In this document: positions 24,277 to 34,198 of the stretch, piece by piece | How positions within the stretch are numbered: the first letter of the stretch is position 1 | Layout of the letters: each line of letters begins with the position of its first letter | Assembly (NCBI GenBank): GCA_037447655.1 | Contig: JBBHKE010001956.1 | Span: 239,811-302,970, forward strand | Reading direction: 5' to 3' | DNA length: 63,160 bases | DNA from: Zygnema cylindricum | Taxonomy: Eukaryota; Streptophyta; Zygnematophyceae; Zygnematales; Zygnemataceae | Made by a program: the position numbers and the translations under genes | The notes under the pieces: generated by a model | The model's database searches: none | Told to the model about the DNA's origin: nothing | Seen by the model: only the letters and a program-made list of their open reading frames with translations

Positions 24277-24576
24277 GTTAGTGGCCTCAACTTTTTCTAT
24301 GACATTCATATTCCAATTAAGGCCGTGTACGTTTACGTTTTTTTTTTTTTTTTTTAACTTCTTTCCTTTTTAAATCATCTACATTTTTTCCGTTATTATT
24401 GGGGTTATCGCAGGATCCCAAAGTTCTAAGGTAGCCATGACCAGGTTCTTAAAGTTGTGTACGTTTACATTTTTTTTCCTTTTTTTTAACTTCTTTCTTT
24501 TTTAAATTATCTGCATTGTTTCCATTTATATTGGGGTTATCGCAAGGTCCCGAAGTCCTAAGGTAGGCATGACCAG
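24233..24576 (+). repeat. Tandem triplication of GT4 exon D
   Basis: Three 44-nt blocks end in ATGACCAG and a GTT(A/C) donor: 24233-24276 (functional-looking), 24401-24444 and 24533-24576. They are separated by similar intron pieces containing ..TACGTTTACGTTTTTTT..AACTTCTTTC... The second and third lack the exon's own acceptor and the first two codons. In the exon frame they read GVIAGSQSSKVAMT and GVIARSRSPKVGMT. Confidence 0.88.
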
Positions 24577-24654
24577 GTTAGTGGCTTCAACTGTTCCACG
24601 ACATTCGTATTCCAATTAAGGTTATATGCGTTTACGTTTTTGGCTATAATTCCC

Positions 24655-24872
24655 ACTTGTCTTTTTCTACAGGTCATGCGATCTGCTTTGGAACACCACA
24701 TGGCAGTATCATAAAAAGTCCTATTTTTTTCTTTCTATTTTTTGTCTACAATTTGCCTGTCTTTTTTTACAGGAAACACCCTTTTTTGGTGTATTTTTTA
24801 CACACGATTTGCTTTTGTCTTTTTTTACAGGCGATGGGATCTGCTTTAGGGATGCCACCCGGCAGTGTCAGA
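24655..24872 (+). repeat. Duplicated acceptor/start of GT4 exon E
   Basis: TGTCTTTTTCTACAG followed by G.CATGCGATCTGCTTTGG..CCAC.TGGCAGT (24660-24710) closely resembles the real exon E start at 24815-24870. A third acceptor-like TGTCTTTTTTTACAG lies at 24758-24774. Confidence 0.8.
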
Positions 24873-25025
24873 TTGGAGGAAGAAACTGACGGAGCTTTAT
24901 GGTTGGCTGACGTGGCAATCTGTTGTGCCACGTCAGCACCGCAGGAGTTTCCCTCGTCTCTTCTGCGAGCCATGGCCTTGGGAAGAATTGTATTCGCTCC
25001 GAAGTACCCAGTCATCATGAGAGAG
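24831..25025 (+). CDS. GT4 gene exon E (nucleotide-sugar site, N-terminal half)
   Basis: 65 codons, phase 0 both ends (TTTTTTACAG acceptor, GTGTCA donor). Contains LWLADVAICC and APQEFPSSLLRAMALGRIVF, the GT4 motif in which a Glu and the following loop bind the donor nucleotide. The family's preceding 150 or so residues (first part of the GT-B C-terminal domain) have no exon between D and E. The phase 2 end of D does not match the phase 0 start of E, which independently shows that something is missing. Confidence 0.88.
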
Positions 25026-25365
25026 GTGTCACTTTCATTTTACCTTTACCCTTAGTTAGAGATGTAAAGTTTTTTCTAGAGGGTTTAGGGGGGTATGTTT
25101 TTCAAATAGTATTCATTTTTATGCATATGGAATTGATGATATTCAAGGAGAACAATTTCAAATGAGAGTATCTTGTTGTGAAATTTGTTCATTTTGTTTG
25201 ACGAAGATGTAATCGAAATGTTCCGATGTTTTTCATAGCACAGTCTCTAATGATTACTTGAAACTTGGGAGAACTCAAAATACTATCTTATACATATGCA
25301 TCATTTTGATGTTAAAATTGAAATTATCACCTGTAAAATGACATGGCGGTTGCCTCTTTGTTCAG

Positions 25366-26234
25366 ATCCAACACAATGTAAATGGATTTCTGTATATCCC
25401 GGGAGACTTAAACTCTCTTTCACAAGTCTTAGCTTATTTTCTGTCCTGGAATTCGGAAAGGGCGAAAAACATTTCGGAAGCTGCCCGACTGACAGCTCTC
25501 TCATTTGGAGCTGGTGATGTAGTTGAAGCCTATGGGAGAATTTTGGAATATATTTTGGAGCCTTCTCTTAATATGGCAATTCCCCGTTTTATGGAAAAAA
25601 ACAAGCAGAGAGAGCAAAGAATAGCCTGGAAACGGGAACTTTTTGGTCAAACCGATCCCTTGAACGAAACTAAGTTCAATATACAGAGTCTCAATGAGCA
25701 AGATTTTGGATTGGATTTTTTGAAAATGCCAAAGAGAAATGGTAGTGAGTTACTATCTTGGAGATGGGGAGGCAGTGAGAGTAGACCGGCCAGCCAGGAG
25801 GTAGTAGGGAGTCTTGCAAGACTAGTAAGAGAGAGAGGGGGAGGAGAGGGAAAGGACGGAGGAAAGGTAGGGGAGAGAGAAAGTGGTGACTTTGCGGAAG
25901 TAGAGAGAGAGGAGGAACTGTGGTTACAACAATCAGGCACGGCTTCTTGTTTAAATTGTTCATCAAATTTGTTGATGGAGGAGATGGATGAGTTTAATGA
26001 AACTTTGAGTGAAGAAGACAAGGCTGAAGTGCAGATAGAGCAGAGCACATAATTCCTATATTGGAGGATATGCATAACTATATTCGAAGACTTGAAAGAG
26101 GTCAACTTCGAGACCGAGAGGACGGAGTTCTTTTAAGAGCCGGGTTGCCTTTGAGTATATATGAGCCGTATATTGGCGAAGGAGCTTGGCCCTTTCTCCA
26201 TCAGCACCAAATTTTGTATCGAGGACTTTGCTTG
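25366..26234 (+). CDS. GT4 gene exon F
   Basis: Starts after TTCAG in phase 0 with IQHNVNGFLYIPGDLNSLSQ, continuing exon E. The frame is open to a TAA at 26050-26052. The neighbouring frame then reads ILEDMHNYIRRLERGQ and IYEPYIGEGAWPFLHQ up to LYRGLCL before a GTGAGA donor at 26235, again family sequence. The section 25790-25900 is a lineage-specific insert rich in Arg, Gly and Glu. The stop and frame change between 26045 and 26060 are best read as a single-base indel; no intron of normal size fits. Confidence 0.85.
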
Positions 26235-26663
26235 GTGAGAAGAGGAAAGATACACGCACCAATGGATATGTCTTGGAAAATGGGAATTGAAGGATTGGAA
26301 TTTTGATATAGGGAATTTGTTACTTTGGGAGAGCTGATTTTGCGGCAGTTAATTTAGTAGAAGGTGTTACCAACGTTCATCTTGTCAACTGTTGATATTC
26401 TTTTATGGCTCCTATTTTAACCTCACCCTTCCTTTGTTTCTTATCACATGCCTTGCATTTCTTTTTAAATTGGGCACATTAATGCTGATTATGTAGAGTA
26501 AGAAGTTTGTTTCACATCCCATCCTTATTTCTTTGAATCGATGACATCTCTTTTCTTTTTCTCAAATTACACTTCCTCCCTTTGACTCATATGGCGCTTG
26601 TAGGACTCAAAGTCTAGTCTTCATTCTGTCGGGAATGCAATTATTGTGCTGTAACAAATTTTA

Positions 26664-27118
26664 GGTTGTCGTGGTTGTGAATATGTTTGACGTATGTCCT
26701 CTTGGAAAACTTAAGAATGGCGACAAACTTATTAAAAACTTCACAAAAGTTATTAAAACTTCAGAATTTTCGACAATGACTTTGAAAAAAAGTCGGCTAG
26801 ATTTGGTGAGAGAATTTGAATCGTTTTTTGAAAGGGAAGGAGTCATTTTCGTTTCCTAGAGATAAAATGAGACGGTTGTTGAATTCCTTGCAAAAGGTCA
26901 TTTAATGAAAGCACCCTCGGATTTGAAACTATGTTTGTATGATTCTAAATTTGGACGATATAATTGATGGATCGAAAAATAAAAGGTAATTAATGGTAAC
27001 TGTAAAACCTAACAGAAGTCAATTGGGTTTTTAACTTTATTTTCCTTTTTTCTACTTTGTTTTAATTTATTTATTGGTCTACTGGATGACTTCCTAAACG
27101 ATTGCCCACGCCAAGCAA
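26664..27118 (+). pseudogene. Crinkler/RHS-like fragment, copy 3
   Basis: The frame 26671-26859 (GKLKNGDKLIKNFTK, FSTMTLKKSRLDLVREFESF, EGVIFVS) matches residues about 513-562 of the intact protein. After two stops, similarity continues (VVEFLAKGHLMKA, DLKL) and ends with GATGACTTCCTAAACGATTGCCC, corresponding to the conserved DELLNDYP near residues 616-623. It sits where the 3' exons of the GT4 gene would be expected. Confidence 0.75.
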
Positions 27119-27265
27119 ATAGTTAAACTTTCTTGCAGAGATCTTGTTCCCATGGACTAAAATGGTTTACTGTCGCTCTTAATTTTTTAATTATGGATCG
27201 TCGCCGGGTTCCGGAACTCCCTCAACGTGCTCCCCCGGGATGGGAGGACTTACGAGGTTGCTTTT

Positions 27266-27500
27266 CGTAGTTATTTAATTGGGTTGGGGTTGGGGTTGTA
27301 GTTCTGGTTTTGTCAATTGTCGTGCTTTTCGTTTTGAGTTTGGGTGCTTTTATTTTCCTTGTTGTTGTTTTCTTTTTGTTTTTGTTGTGCTGTTATTTTA
27401 TTCCCCTGCTGGTAGTTTTTCAGTTTCGGCCATGCCACCCCTTTTGTACCCCCGGACTCAGATGGTTATCATCGTGCTTTTTAATTTATCCTGCGTTTAT
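27266..27500 (+). mobile_element. LINE-like 3' fragment
   Basis: This block is related, in opposite orientation, to 47970-48220 (shared encoded string PCHPFCT.(G/E)LRW and the DNA CTCAGATGGTTATCATCGTGCTTTTTAATTTA-like end). At 47.9-48.5 kb the same block follows a reverse transcriptase remnant, so both are assigned to one LINE-like family. Only the 3' end is present here. Confidence 0.5.
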
Positions 27501-28430
27501 TTTATGTTATGATTCTTGTAGAAATGACACAAGAAGAGAAACATGATACTCCAAACGAACCAACTGTAAAACAATCAAGATTTATAACATAAGCGAATAA
27601 ATAAAAATAACAACAAGACTTTATTAAAAAGCGCGATTGTGAACCATGTATAAAATAAGAATTAAAATTTATAACACTTCGTGAAGAAATGGATCAACAT
27701 GACATCGGTATAATTGTGAGTAAAGATACTCAACAATTGTATAAACATCTAATTAAATAAACTTTCTAAATGATTAAAGATCTATTTAAAAAACCTTCCA
27801 AATAAATAAACATCTGTTTCCCACAAACCGATGTTTCCCAAATGTTTCACAATATTAAAAACCTACTGTAACAATCTCGGTCAGGCTTTGAAATCATCCA
27901 ATTAAGATTTTTTGGGCTGCCCTATTTTTAGCGCTTCAAATCACTATCTTACTGCTCATGGGCTCCTTTCGCTTGAGAAACAACAACTACAAAAACATAT
28001 TACAACTATCTTATTTTTCCCATCACAGAACTTCCTCAATATGTCAATAGGGACTCCCCGGGTTTGTAGTAATTAATTAGTGTTTTCGGCAAATTCACAA
28101 TGTGTAATTATGCCAAAGAAACAGACCACTTCCTAGTTTTGTCAATTTATGAGAGAAGCATAAAAACATACAGTTTTTCTTTAGCAAAAAACACCAATCT
28201 CAGTTTATTATACGTTAACCCCGAAAAAACATGAAAATATACACCTGTCGTACCAAAATACAAGAATTCCACTCAATTTTCATTTTCATGTGTGAGGAAC
28301 ATGAAGATACGATTATCCTTAACATCGACAAGGCCGAGTCTCTTGGAAATTTACAGACTACAAATGCTTGTGTACATAGCAAAACTAGGAAAAACCTCAA
28401 GATTGTGGCGATCGTAAAACATGCGATAAA
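27500..28430. other. No recognisable gene
   Basis: AT-rich, short frames only. Confidence 0.6.
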
Positions 28431-28434
28431 CGGC

Positions 28435-28505
28435 AAAAAACGACAGAAAACGGCAAAAAACGACAGAAAACGGCAAAAAATGACAAAAAACGACAAAAAA
28501 CGTTA
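28435..28505. repeat. ACGACAGAAA(A) / ACGGCAAAAA tandem repeat
   Basis: Seven consecutive 10-11 bp units alternate between AACGGCAAAA and AACGACAGAAA forms. Confidence 0.9.
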
Positions 28506-28779
28506 AAGTGCGGGTAAAAACGAGCTATAAACGATTGTAGGCAATTTGCCAAAATCTAACTTGTGCATCAAAATTTCTGCAATCCTCGTAAAAGAGAAAC
28601 CACCAAACTTGCATTCCCTTCCCTGCAAACAACACTAATAATTGTGAATGTTGCAAGCTGATAACTTTATGCTGTGTTTTATAAACCATCAACTTTTTAT
28701 AAACCATCATCTTTCGAGGTCGTATTCGGGATTAAACTTGCATCAACAAACAAAGTTAATCGTCAGTCAACGTTGTCAA

Positions 28780-29730
28780 AATAAAGGGGAGGAGAAAAAG
28801 AACAAAAAATAAACAAAGAAGATGGAAAGGAGAAAGGAGAATGAAGAAAGGAAAAAGAAAAAAGGAGAAAGGGGAAAGGAGACAGAAGAAAGAAGAAAGA
28901 AGAGAGAAGCATGAAGACAAAAGCAAGAAGGAGAAAGAAAGTAGAAGGAACAAGGAAGGAAGAAGAAAGTCAAAAGTAGAGAGACGAAAGAAGCAAGAAG
29001 CAAGAAGGAAGAAAGAAGAAGAAGGAAAAATAAAGAAAGAAGGAAGAAGAAAGAAGGAAGAAGAAACAAGAAAGAAGAAAGTAGAAAGTAGAAGGAAGAC
29101 GAAGAAGCAATAAGGAAGAAAGACGACGGAAAAAAGAAAAAAGGAGAATGAAGAAAGAAGAAATAAAAAGAGACGAAAAAAAGAAAAATGAGAAAGAAGA
29201 ACAGAGAAGGAAGAAGAAATAAAATAGAAAGCAGAAGGAAGAAGGAAGAAGGAAGAAGCAAGAAGGAAGAGGGAAGAAGGAAGAAGGAAGAAGGAAGGAA
29301 GAAGGAAAAAGAATGGAGAAAGAGAAAAAAGAAAGAAGATGGATGAAGAAGAACAGAGAAGGAAGAAAGAAAAAAAAGAAAGAAGATAGAAGGAAGAAGG
29401 AAAAAAAAAAGAAAGAAGATAGAAGGAAGGAAGAAGGAAGGAAAAAGATGAAAGAAGAAAGAAGAAGAAGGAAGAAGGAGGAAGAAGGAGAAAGGAGAAA
29501 GAAGAAAGGAGAACAGTGAAGGAAGAAGGAAGAAAAAAAATAGAAAGACGGAAGAAGAAGAAGAAGGAAGAAGGAAGAAAGACAACAGAAAAAAAAAGGA
29601 GAATGAAGAAAGAGAAAAACGAAAAAAAAATAAAAGAGAAAAAAAAGAAAAAAGACGAAGAAAGGGAAGAAGGAAGAGAAAAGAAAGAAGAAAGAAGTAA
29701 GACGAAAGTAGAAAAAAAAAACTTCCCATA
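28780..29730. repeat. 950-bp purine (GAA/GGA) tract
   Basis: Almost uninterrupted A/G on the plus strand, units around AAGAAGGAAGAA. Long K/E/R frames on plus and F/L/S frames on minus are translation of this tract and are not genes. Confidence 0.95.
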
Positions 29731-29739
29731 ATTTCTTGC

Positions 29740-30450
29740 TCAAATAGCTCTTTCATAGCCCCCCTGACATAATAAAGCTTTTGGAAAGTAGAGAGGTAAG
29801 ACTAAAGACAAATATTCACATGCATATACTTCGGATATTACGCTTTTGAGAAAAAATAAAGTATGAAAGAGTTTAATCACAAGCAGATATCTTGCAATGT
29901 GATAACTATCCAGAGAAGATAAGCTAAAAAATATCGAGTGAGAAGGCGAGGGAGAGGGATAGAGGGAGGTAAGAGAGAGAAAGGGAGGGAATGTGAACAA
30001 CAAAAAATATACAAAAAACTTCACTTGATTCAGATGATGGACTGACAAACAGCATAAAAAAAAATGATGAAACAATCATCCTAAAAAAAAAAAAAAAAAA
30101 AAAACAGAGAGAGTTCTAAGCAAGACAAAAAACAAGGCAAGAGTTTCACTTGAACACCAAAAATTTGCCGAACCCGCCCTAGTAATAAAATAAAATAAAA
30201 TATTAAAAATGAAACAAAAACAAAACATAAAATAACAACAAAAATAAACCAAAACAACAAAAAACAACAACAACATAAAATATTCAAGCAAATACTCATC
30301 ATATTGACTCAAACTTAGGTTAAATATAACAAATACACATCAGATTTTATAAAAATATAATTATGCGCGATATAATTAGCATCAATAAGTGACGAAAAAA
30401 AGAAACAAAAATATCAGAAAAACAGAAAAGATAAAAAAAAAGAAAGAGGA
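29740..30450. other. A-rich sequence without recognised gene
   Basis: A-rich with a poly-A run at 30085-30103. Minus-strand frames here are hydrophobic low-complexity translations. Confidence 0.6.
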
Positions 30451-30455
30451 TGTAC

Positions 30456-30528
30456 CCGTCGAAGAGGCACCCAGAAGAGCGATTGGGAGAGCCAATCAAT
30501 GAGAAGCGTGAGTCGGTAAAGCCTTTAA
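30456..30528 (-). CDS. Candidate isolated exon, gene unknown
   Basis: On the minus strand a T-rich ...TTAATGCAG acceptor precedes 73 nt of unique sequence that ends before GTACAT. The open frame reads KGFTDSRFSLIGSPNRSSGC then LFDG. It stands out from surrounding A- and CT-rich DNA. I do not recognise the protein. It could belong to the PP2C gene upstream or be chance. Confidence 0.22.
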
Positions 30529-30569
30529 CTGCATTAAAAAAAAACGATATTATTCTTTCTTTTAACATC

Positions 30570-30870
30570 ACAAATACTCTCCCACTCCCTTTTCTCCTCA
30601 CCCACCTCCTTCCCCTTCTCCCCCTCTTTCTCCCTCCCCTCCCTCTCTCCCTCTCCCTCTCTCCCTCTCCCTTTCCCCATTCCATTCCCTCTCTTCCACC
30701 CCCTCCTAATAATGCATCCAATGCACATAATGCGGAAAACCTTAACCACTCTCTCTCCTTCTCCCTCCCCCTTTCTTTCTCCCCCTCTCCCTCCTCGCCT
30801 CCCCCTCGCCGCCCCTCTCCCTCCTGTTAATGCTTCCGATGCATTTGATGAAGGATACCTTAGTTAAAAG
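30570..30870. repeat. CT-rich tract with duplicated unique blocks
   Basis: Two CT-rich stretches each end in a similar block: 30704-30752 (CCTCCTAATAATGCATCC) and 30822-30865 (CCTCCTGTTAATGCTTCC). The pairing suggests tandem duplication together with the CT tract. Confidence 0.75.
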
Positions 30871-30991
30871 AAGATCCAAAACATAGTTGAAAAATAAATC
30901 AAAATGATACAATAAATTTTAGCAAAAAAACCTTGACATCACGTACATTAAGTGATTATTAAATTAGATGTTTATTCAATCAGATCTTTAT

Positions 30992-33016
30992 TCAATTACT
31001 CACAGGAATACCGATGGCATATTGATCCATGTCTTTCATAATTTTAACAACCTTCTCGATATTTTCATTGGTTTGTATGTCAATGATACTATCATTCAAA
31101 CGTTTTTTTTGAGGCTCACGTTTGATAGAACATTTGATTGGTTGCTTGGGATAATCATTTAGCAACTCATCCGGTACAACGTAGCAAATATCCCAATTGA
31201 CATTTTTGTCCAACTTCAAAAGCCAATCAACATTGACGGAATTGACAATGAAACCATGTTTCAAATTCAAGGTTGCATTCATTAAGTGACCACTTCCCAC
31301 GAAATCCACAGCCACTTCATTCTGTCGTTGGGAAACAAAAATGACTCCCTCGTCATCTTCAAAACACGATGAAAAATCCTTCACCAAAACAAGCCGGCTT
31401 TCCTTCAACAAAATTGTTGAAAAAGTTCCGGTTTTGAGATCTTTCATCCGAAATTCTCCGCCATTTTTAAGTTTTTCCAAAGAAAAAACTTCGAACAGGT
31501 TCCCCGCCAAAACGCCTTGAAAATTTTTACGAGCATATTCAATTGCTCTCCCCAAATCAACTGTATCATCACTTTTACATTTCAAAAACAACTTTTCAGT
31601 AACAAAAAACGACGCGTGACGATATGTGAACTCTTTAAAATTGCCATGGGGAACAATATGAACCAAATCGTGAAAAATAGCTGGTGGGATACTAAAATGA
31701 TTTCCCGCAATATGCATTAAATTTCGAGGTTCGGAAACATTGTCAATCAAATTTTCTAATTCTTTGTCCACTGATTCGGAGTTAGTCGTAGCTTTAAAAA
31801 CTCGTCGAGGTACGCCTCCGAAATAAGTAATGCGTTCTTCAATACGCTTTTCCAGGGAGTGACCTAAACAAACGGTCGAAAATTCAGAAAACTCAAACCT
31901 GCTCCATAATGGCATATAGGCCAATTCATGGCAAGGAGTTTTTTTAAACTCGTTGTACAATTCTTCTCGCCGCGGAGATGCAACCAAAATTACAATTTGA
32001 GCATCGACCAATACACGGACAGTATCATATAAACTGACAACCTTTTGGCTGTTGGAAACAATTCTATCACCGTATATTAACCGGTCAAAAGAGTCTAAAA
32101 TAGAGATTCCCTTTGAAGTAATAACAAACGTGCAATCGGGGACGACATGGTTTCTGTATTTTATAATCCAACCAAGACGCCTGAAAACATATACGAGGTA
32201 GAGAAGCATCATAGATTTACCAATCCCAGGAGTTCCAAGAATAGTCAAGCGTATTTTCGAGTTGCTTATGCTTTTTCTAGAGATAGTTGTGTCATTGTCT
32301 TGCGACCAAACTTGCATTTTCTCCATAATTGCATCGTAGCAATCACGAATCATCAATGTTTGGTACGTTTCACCATCTACAAATTCAAGTTGCTCAAATT
32401 CCAAATATCTCGTCGATGAAGAGTCATCATACTTTTCGTTGGCATTGACAATGTTCATAAGAGCTTTTCTCAACTTTGTTATCACTCCATCAACACCACT
32501 GATTTCAAATTGTGGACTAGGTGAAAACTTTACCAAAAGATTACGACAATGCACTTCATCTATTTCGAGCATCTTTATCTTCTCTTCCACTTCAAGGAGG
32601 TTATCCATCTCGGTAGAACTGCCTTGGTGCACAGGATTATTCAGCTTCGCGGCTTCCATTTCTTTCAAGGCTTTCAATTCTTCCATCTTTTTCGGGATGT
32701 CTTCCAATTTTCCCAAAACTTTCCCTAAATTCTTGGCATCCGTCTCCAATATCCTAAGATATGTCGCCTTCTCATGTTTAAGCTCCTCCATCTCCATTTT
32801 AGAGTTAGAGAGGTGATACTTCTCTTCAGAAGTCAAACTGTCTTGGTCGAGAGCTTCTCTCATCAACAAGGCTTTTATTTCGTCCATCTTTTCTGAAATA
32901 TCTTGTAGTCGCTTAAGATACCAACTATCCATGTTTTGACAATATTGTGTATTTTTTACCACTATGACAAATGAGCTTTGTATAAACACTTCGGCCGCGT
33001 TATCCCCTGCGCTCAC
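30992..33016 (-). CDS. Crinkler/RHS-like P-loop NTPase, intact ORF
   Basis: 674 codons without interruption. Residues about 35-165 are charged and heptad-like, predicted coiled coil. GTPGIGKS at 261-268 is a Walker A motif, followed by the helix LLYLVYVFRRLGW. IVILVASPRREE (341-352) is in the position of Walker B and the sensor loop in this family, YMPLWSRFEFSEF (367-379) and ITYFGGVPRRVFK (396-408) match the conserved Crinkler/retrotransposon-hot-spot NTPase motifs, and the end QYAIGIP resembles the family's C-terminal strand. No signal peptide or LFLAK header is seen, so it is unlike secreted oomycete effectors. It has no intron. ATG codons at residues 1 and 30 are both possible. Three relics in the window share its 5' flank and tail. 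The role in a green alga or plant is unknown. Confidence 0.85.
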   Translation of the reverse strand: MSAGDNAAEVFIQSSFVIVVKNTQYCQNMDSWYLKRLQDISEKMDEIKALLMREALDQDSLTSEEKYHLSNSKMEMEELKHEKATYLRILETDAKNLGKVLGKLEDIPKKMEELKALKEMEAAKLNNPVHQGSSTEMDNLLEVEEKIKMLEIDEVHCRNLLVKFSPSPQFEISGVDGVITKLRKALMNIVNANEKYDDSSSTRYLEFEQLEFVDGETYQTLMIRDCYDAIMEKMQVWSQDNDTTISRKSISNSKIRLTILGTPGIGKSMMLLYLVYVFRRLGWIIKYRNHVVPDCTFVITSKGISILDSFDRLIYGDRIVSNSQKVVSLYDTVRVLVDAQIVILVASPRREELYNEFKKTPCHELAYMPLWSRFEFSEFSTVCLGHSLEKRIEERITYFGGVPRRVFKATTNSESVDKELENLIDNVSEPRNLMHIAGNHFSIPPAIFHDLVHIVPHGNFKEFTYRHASFFVTEKLFLKCKSDDTVDLGRAIEYARKNFQGVLAGNLFEVFSLEKLKNGGEFRMKDLKTGTFSTILLKESRLVLVKDFSSCFEDDEGVIFVSQRQNEVAVDFVGSGHLMNATLNLKHGFIVNSVNVDWLLKLDKNVNWDICYVVPDELLNDYPKQPIKCSIKREPQKKRLNDSIIDIQTNENIEKVVKIMKDMDQYAIGIPVSN

Positions 33017-33680
33017 ATCGAATGAGAAGAGATGAATGAACCTATGGGGACTTAGAGAACTTCAAAGGAAAAGAGTGAGATAAAACACAAGGACAATAGA
33101 GAAAGGGATATAAGAGAAATAGGGTTGCATAGAGTGAGGAGAAGGGGGTAGAGAGAGAGAGTGACAGAGAAAGATTTGCATATTTGTTTCGTTTATGAGA
33201 GAGGATGTGAAGGCGAACTTAGGTCAAGGAATTTATGAGGCAAGGGTGTAAAAGAGGAATAGTCGTGTGGAAGGAGGGAAGGAGAGAGAGGAAAGGGTGC
33301 AAATTAATGGAGAGGAGTGCTTACTTTTGTTTCTAGGATTTTCTTAGACGATTTTATTTCTCAGTTTTTTCAGAAAGGTTTTCAATTTGCAATATGAATA
33401 GGAAATATTAGCTTCCCTTACATACGACAAAATTATACAAGATTTCACGAGTTTTTACAAAAAAATTGCAAATATTTACCGTCATTATTCCTCATGGTAA
33501 TCCATAAACCACTTGAAAAAACAACAATTATACAAAATATTCGTGCAAACAATTTATCCGCTTATAAAAATATCGAAAGGGAGAGTAAAAACAAGAGAAA
33601 AGGTAGGTTCGACATATATACACAAACGATTTCATTTCAAAGGGTGTTAAAAAAACATCATTTTCATCAATTTCTTTGAT
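33017..33680. other. 5' flank shared with other Crinkler copies
   Basis: Upstream region of the intact gene, without ORFs. Purine-rich segments alternate with AT-rich DNA. It resembles 4490-5060 (flank of copy 2), for example AGTGAGAT, TTTGCATA..TTGT.TCG, GGAGTGCTTACTTTTG and TTTTTTCAGAAAGGTTTTCA. Confidence 0.5.
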
Positions 33681-33689
33681 TTGTCGCTA

Positions 33690-34115
33690 ACCATCCCACA
33701 AGTCTCCTTTCTCATTATCCTCATTCTACGCTCACTCTCTCACTCTCCATCCCCCACTCTTCCTCTCTCTGTCCACCCCTCCTACCCTACTTCCCTCCCT
33801 CAAACCTTCCCTCTCTCTCGCCCTCCATCCTTCACTCCGTCAATTCATCTCTTTCTCTTTCATATCCCTCTTTCCCTCTCTCCCTCCATCCCTCTCCCCC
33901 TCCATCCTTTCCCTTTACACCGTTTCACCTCTATCCATCTCGACCTTTCCCCATCCTAACCTCTCACCCACTCCCTCGCCTTCCCTTTCAAATGCACCCT
34001 CCCTCTCTCTCTCCCTTCCTCTCTCCCTACCTGCCTTCCTCGTTCTCTTGTTCTCTCCCCCTCTTTTCCCTTTCCCGAACCCCGCAATCACACCTCCCCA
34101 GCACTATTCCCTCCC

Positions 34116-34198
<83 letters not shown>

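Larger units (their letters stand above)
20555..26234 (+). pseudogene. GT4-type membrane glycosyltransferase gene (At5g04480 family), broken
   Basis: This family is a plant-specific group of glycosyltransferase family 4 proteins, type II membrane proteins expected in the Golgi. Exons: A 20555-21203, B 22185-22271, C 22963-23072, D 24226-24276, E 24831-25025, F 25366-about 26234. Splice sites are GT...AG and joining A-B, B-C and C-D gives uninterrupted frames that align column by column with the family (RLAL, VGYNIEV, INW..YDGVIANSL). E-F covers the nucleotide-sugar site (PQEFPSSLLRAMALG) and F ends with the family signature IYEPYIGEGAWPFLHQ. Defects: a frame slip near 20950, about 150 residues missing between D and E, a stop at 26050-26052 with a frame change, and no exons for the C-terminal 400 or so residues. 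Either a pseudogene or a badly assembled gene. Confidence 0.85.

Noticed and set aside
26235-26306. Extension of GT4 exon F beyond LYRGLCL
   Set aside because: A good GTGAGA donor precedes it and the extra residues do not clearly match the family.
28776-29756. 326-codon Phe/Leu/Ser frame on the minus strand and Lys/Glu frames on plus
   Set aside because: Pure translation of a purine/pyrimidine tract; no start context, no conserved motif.
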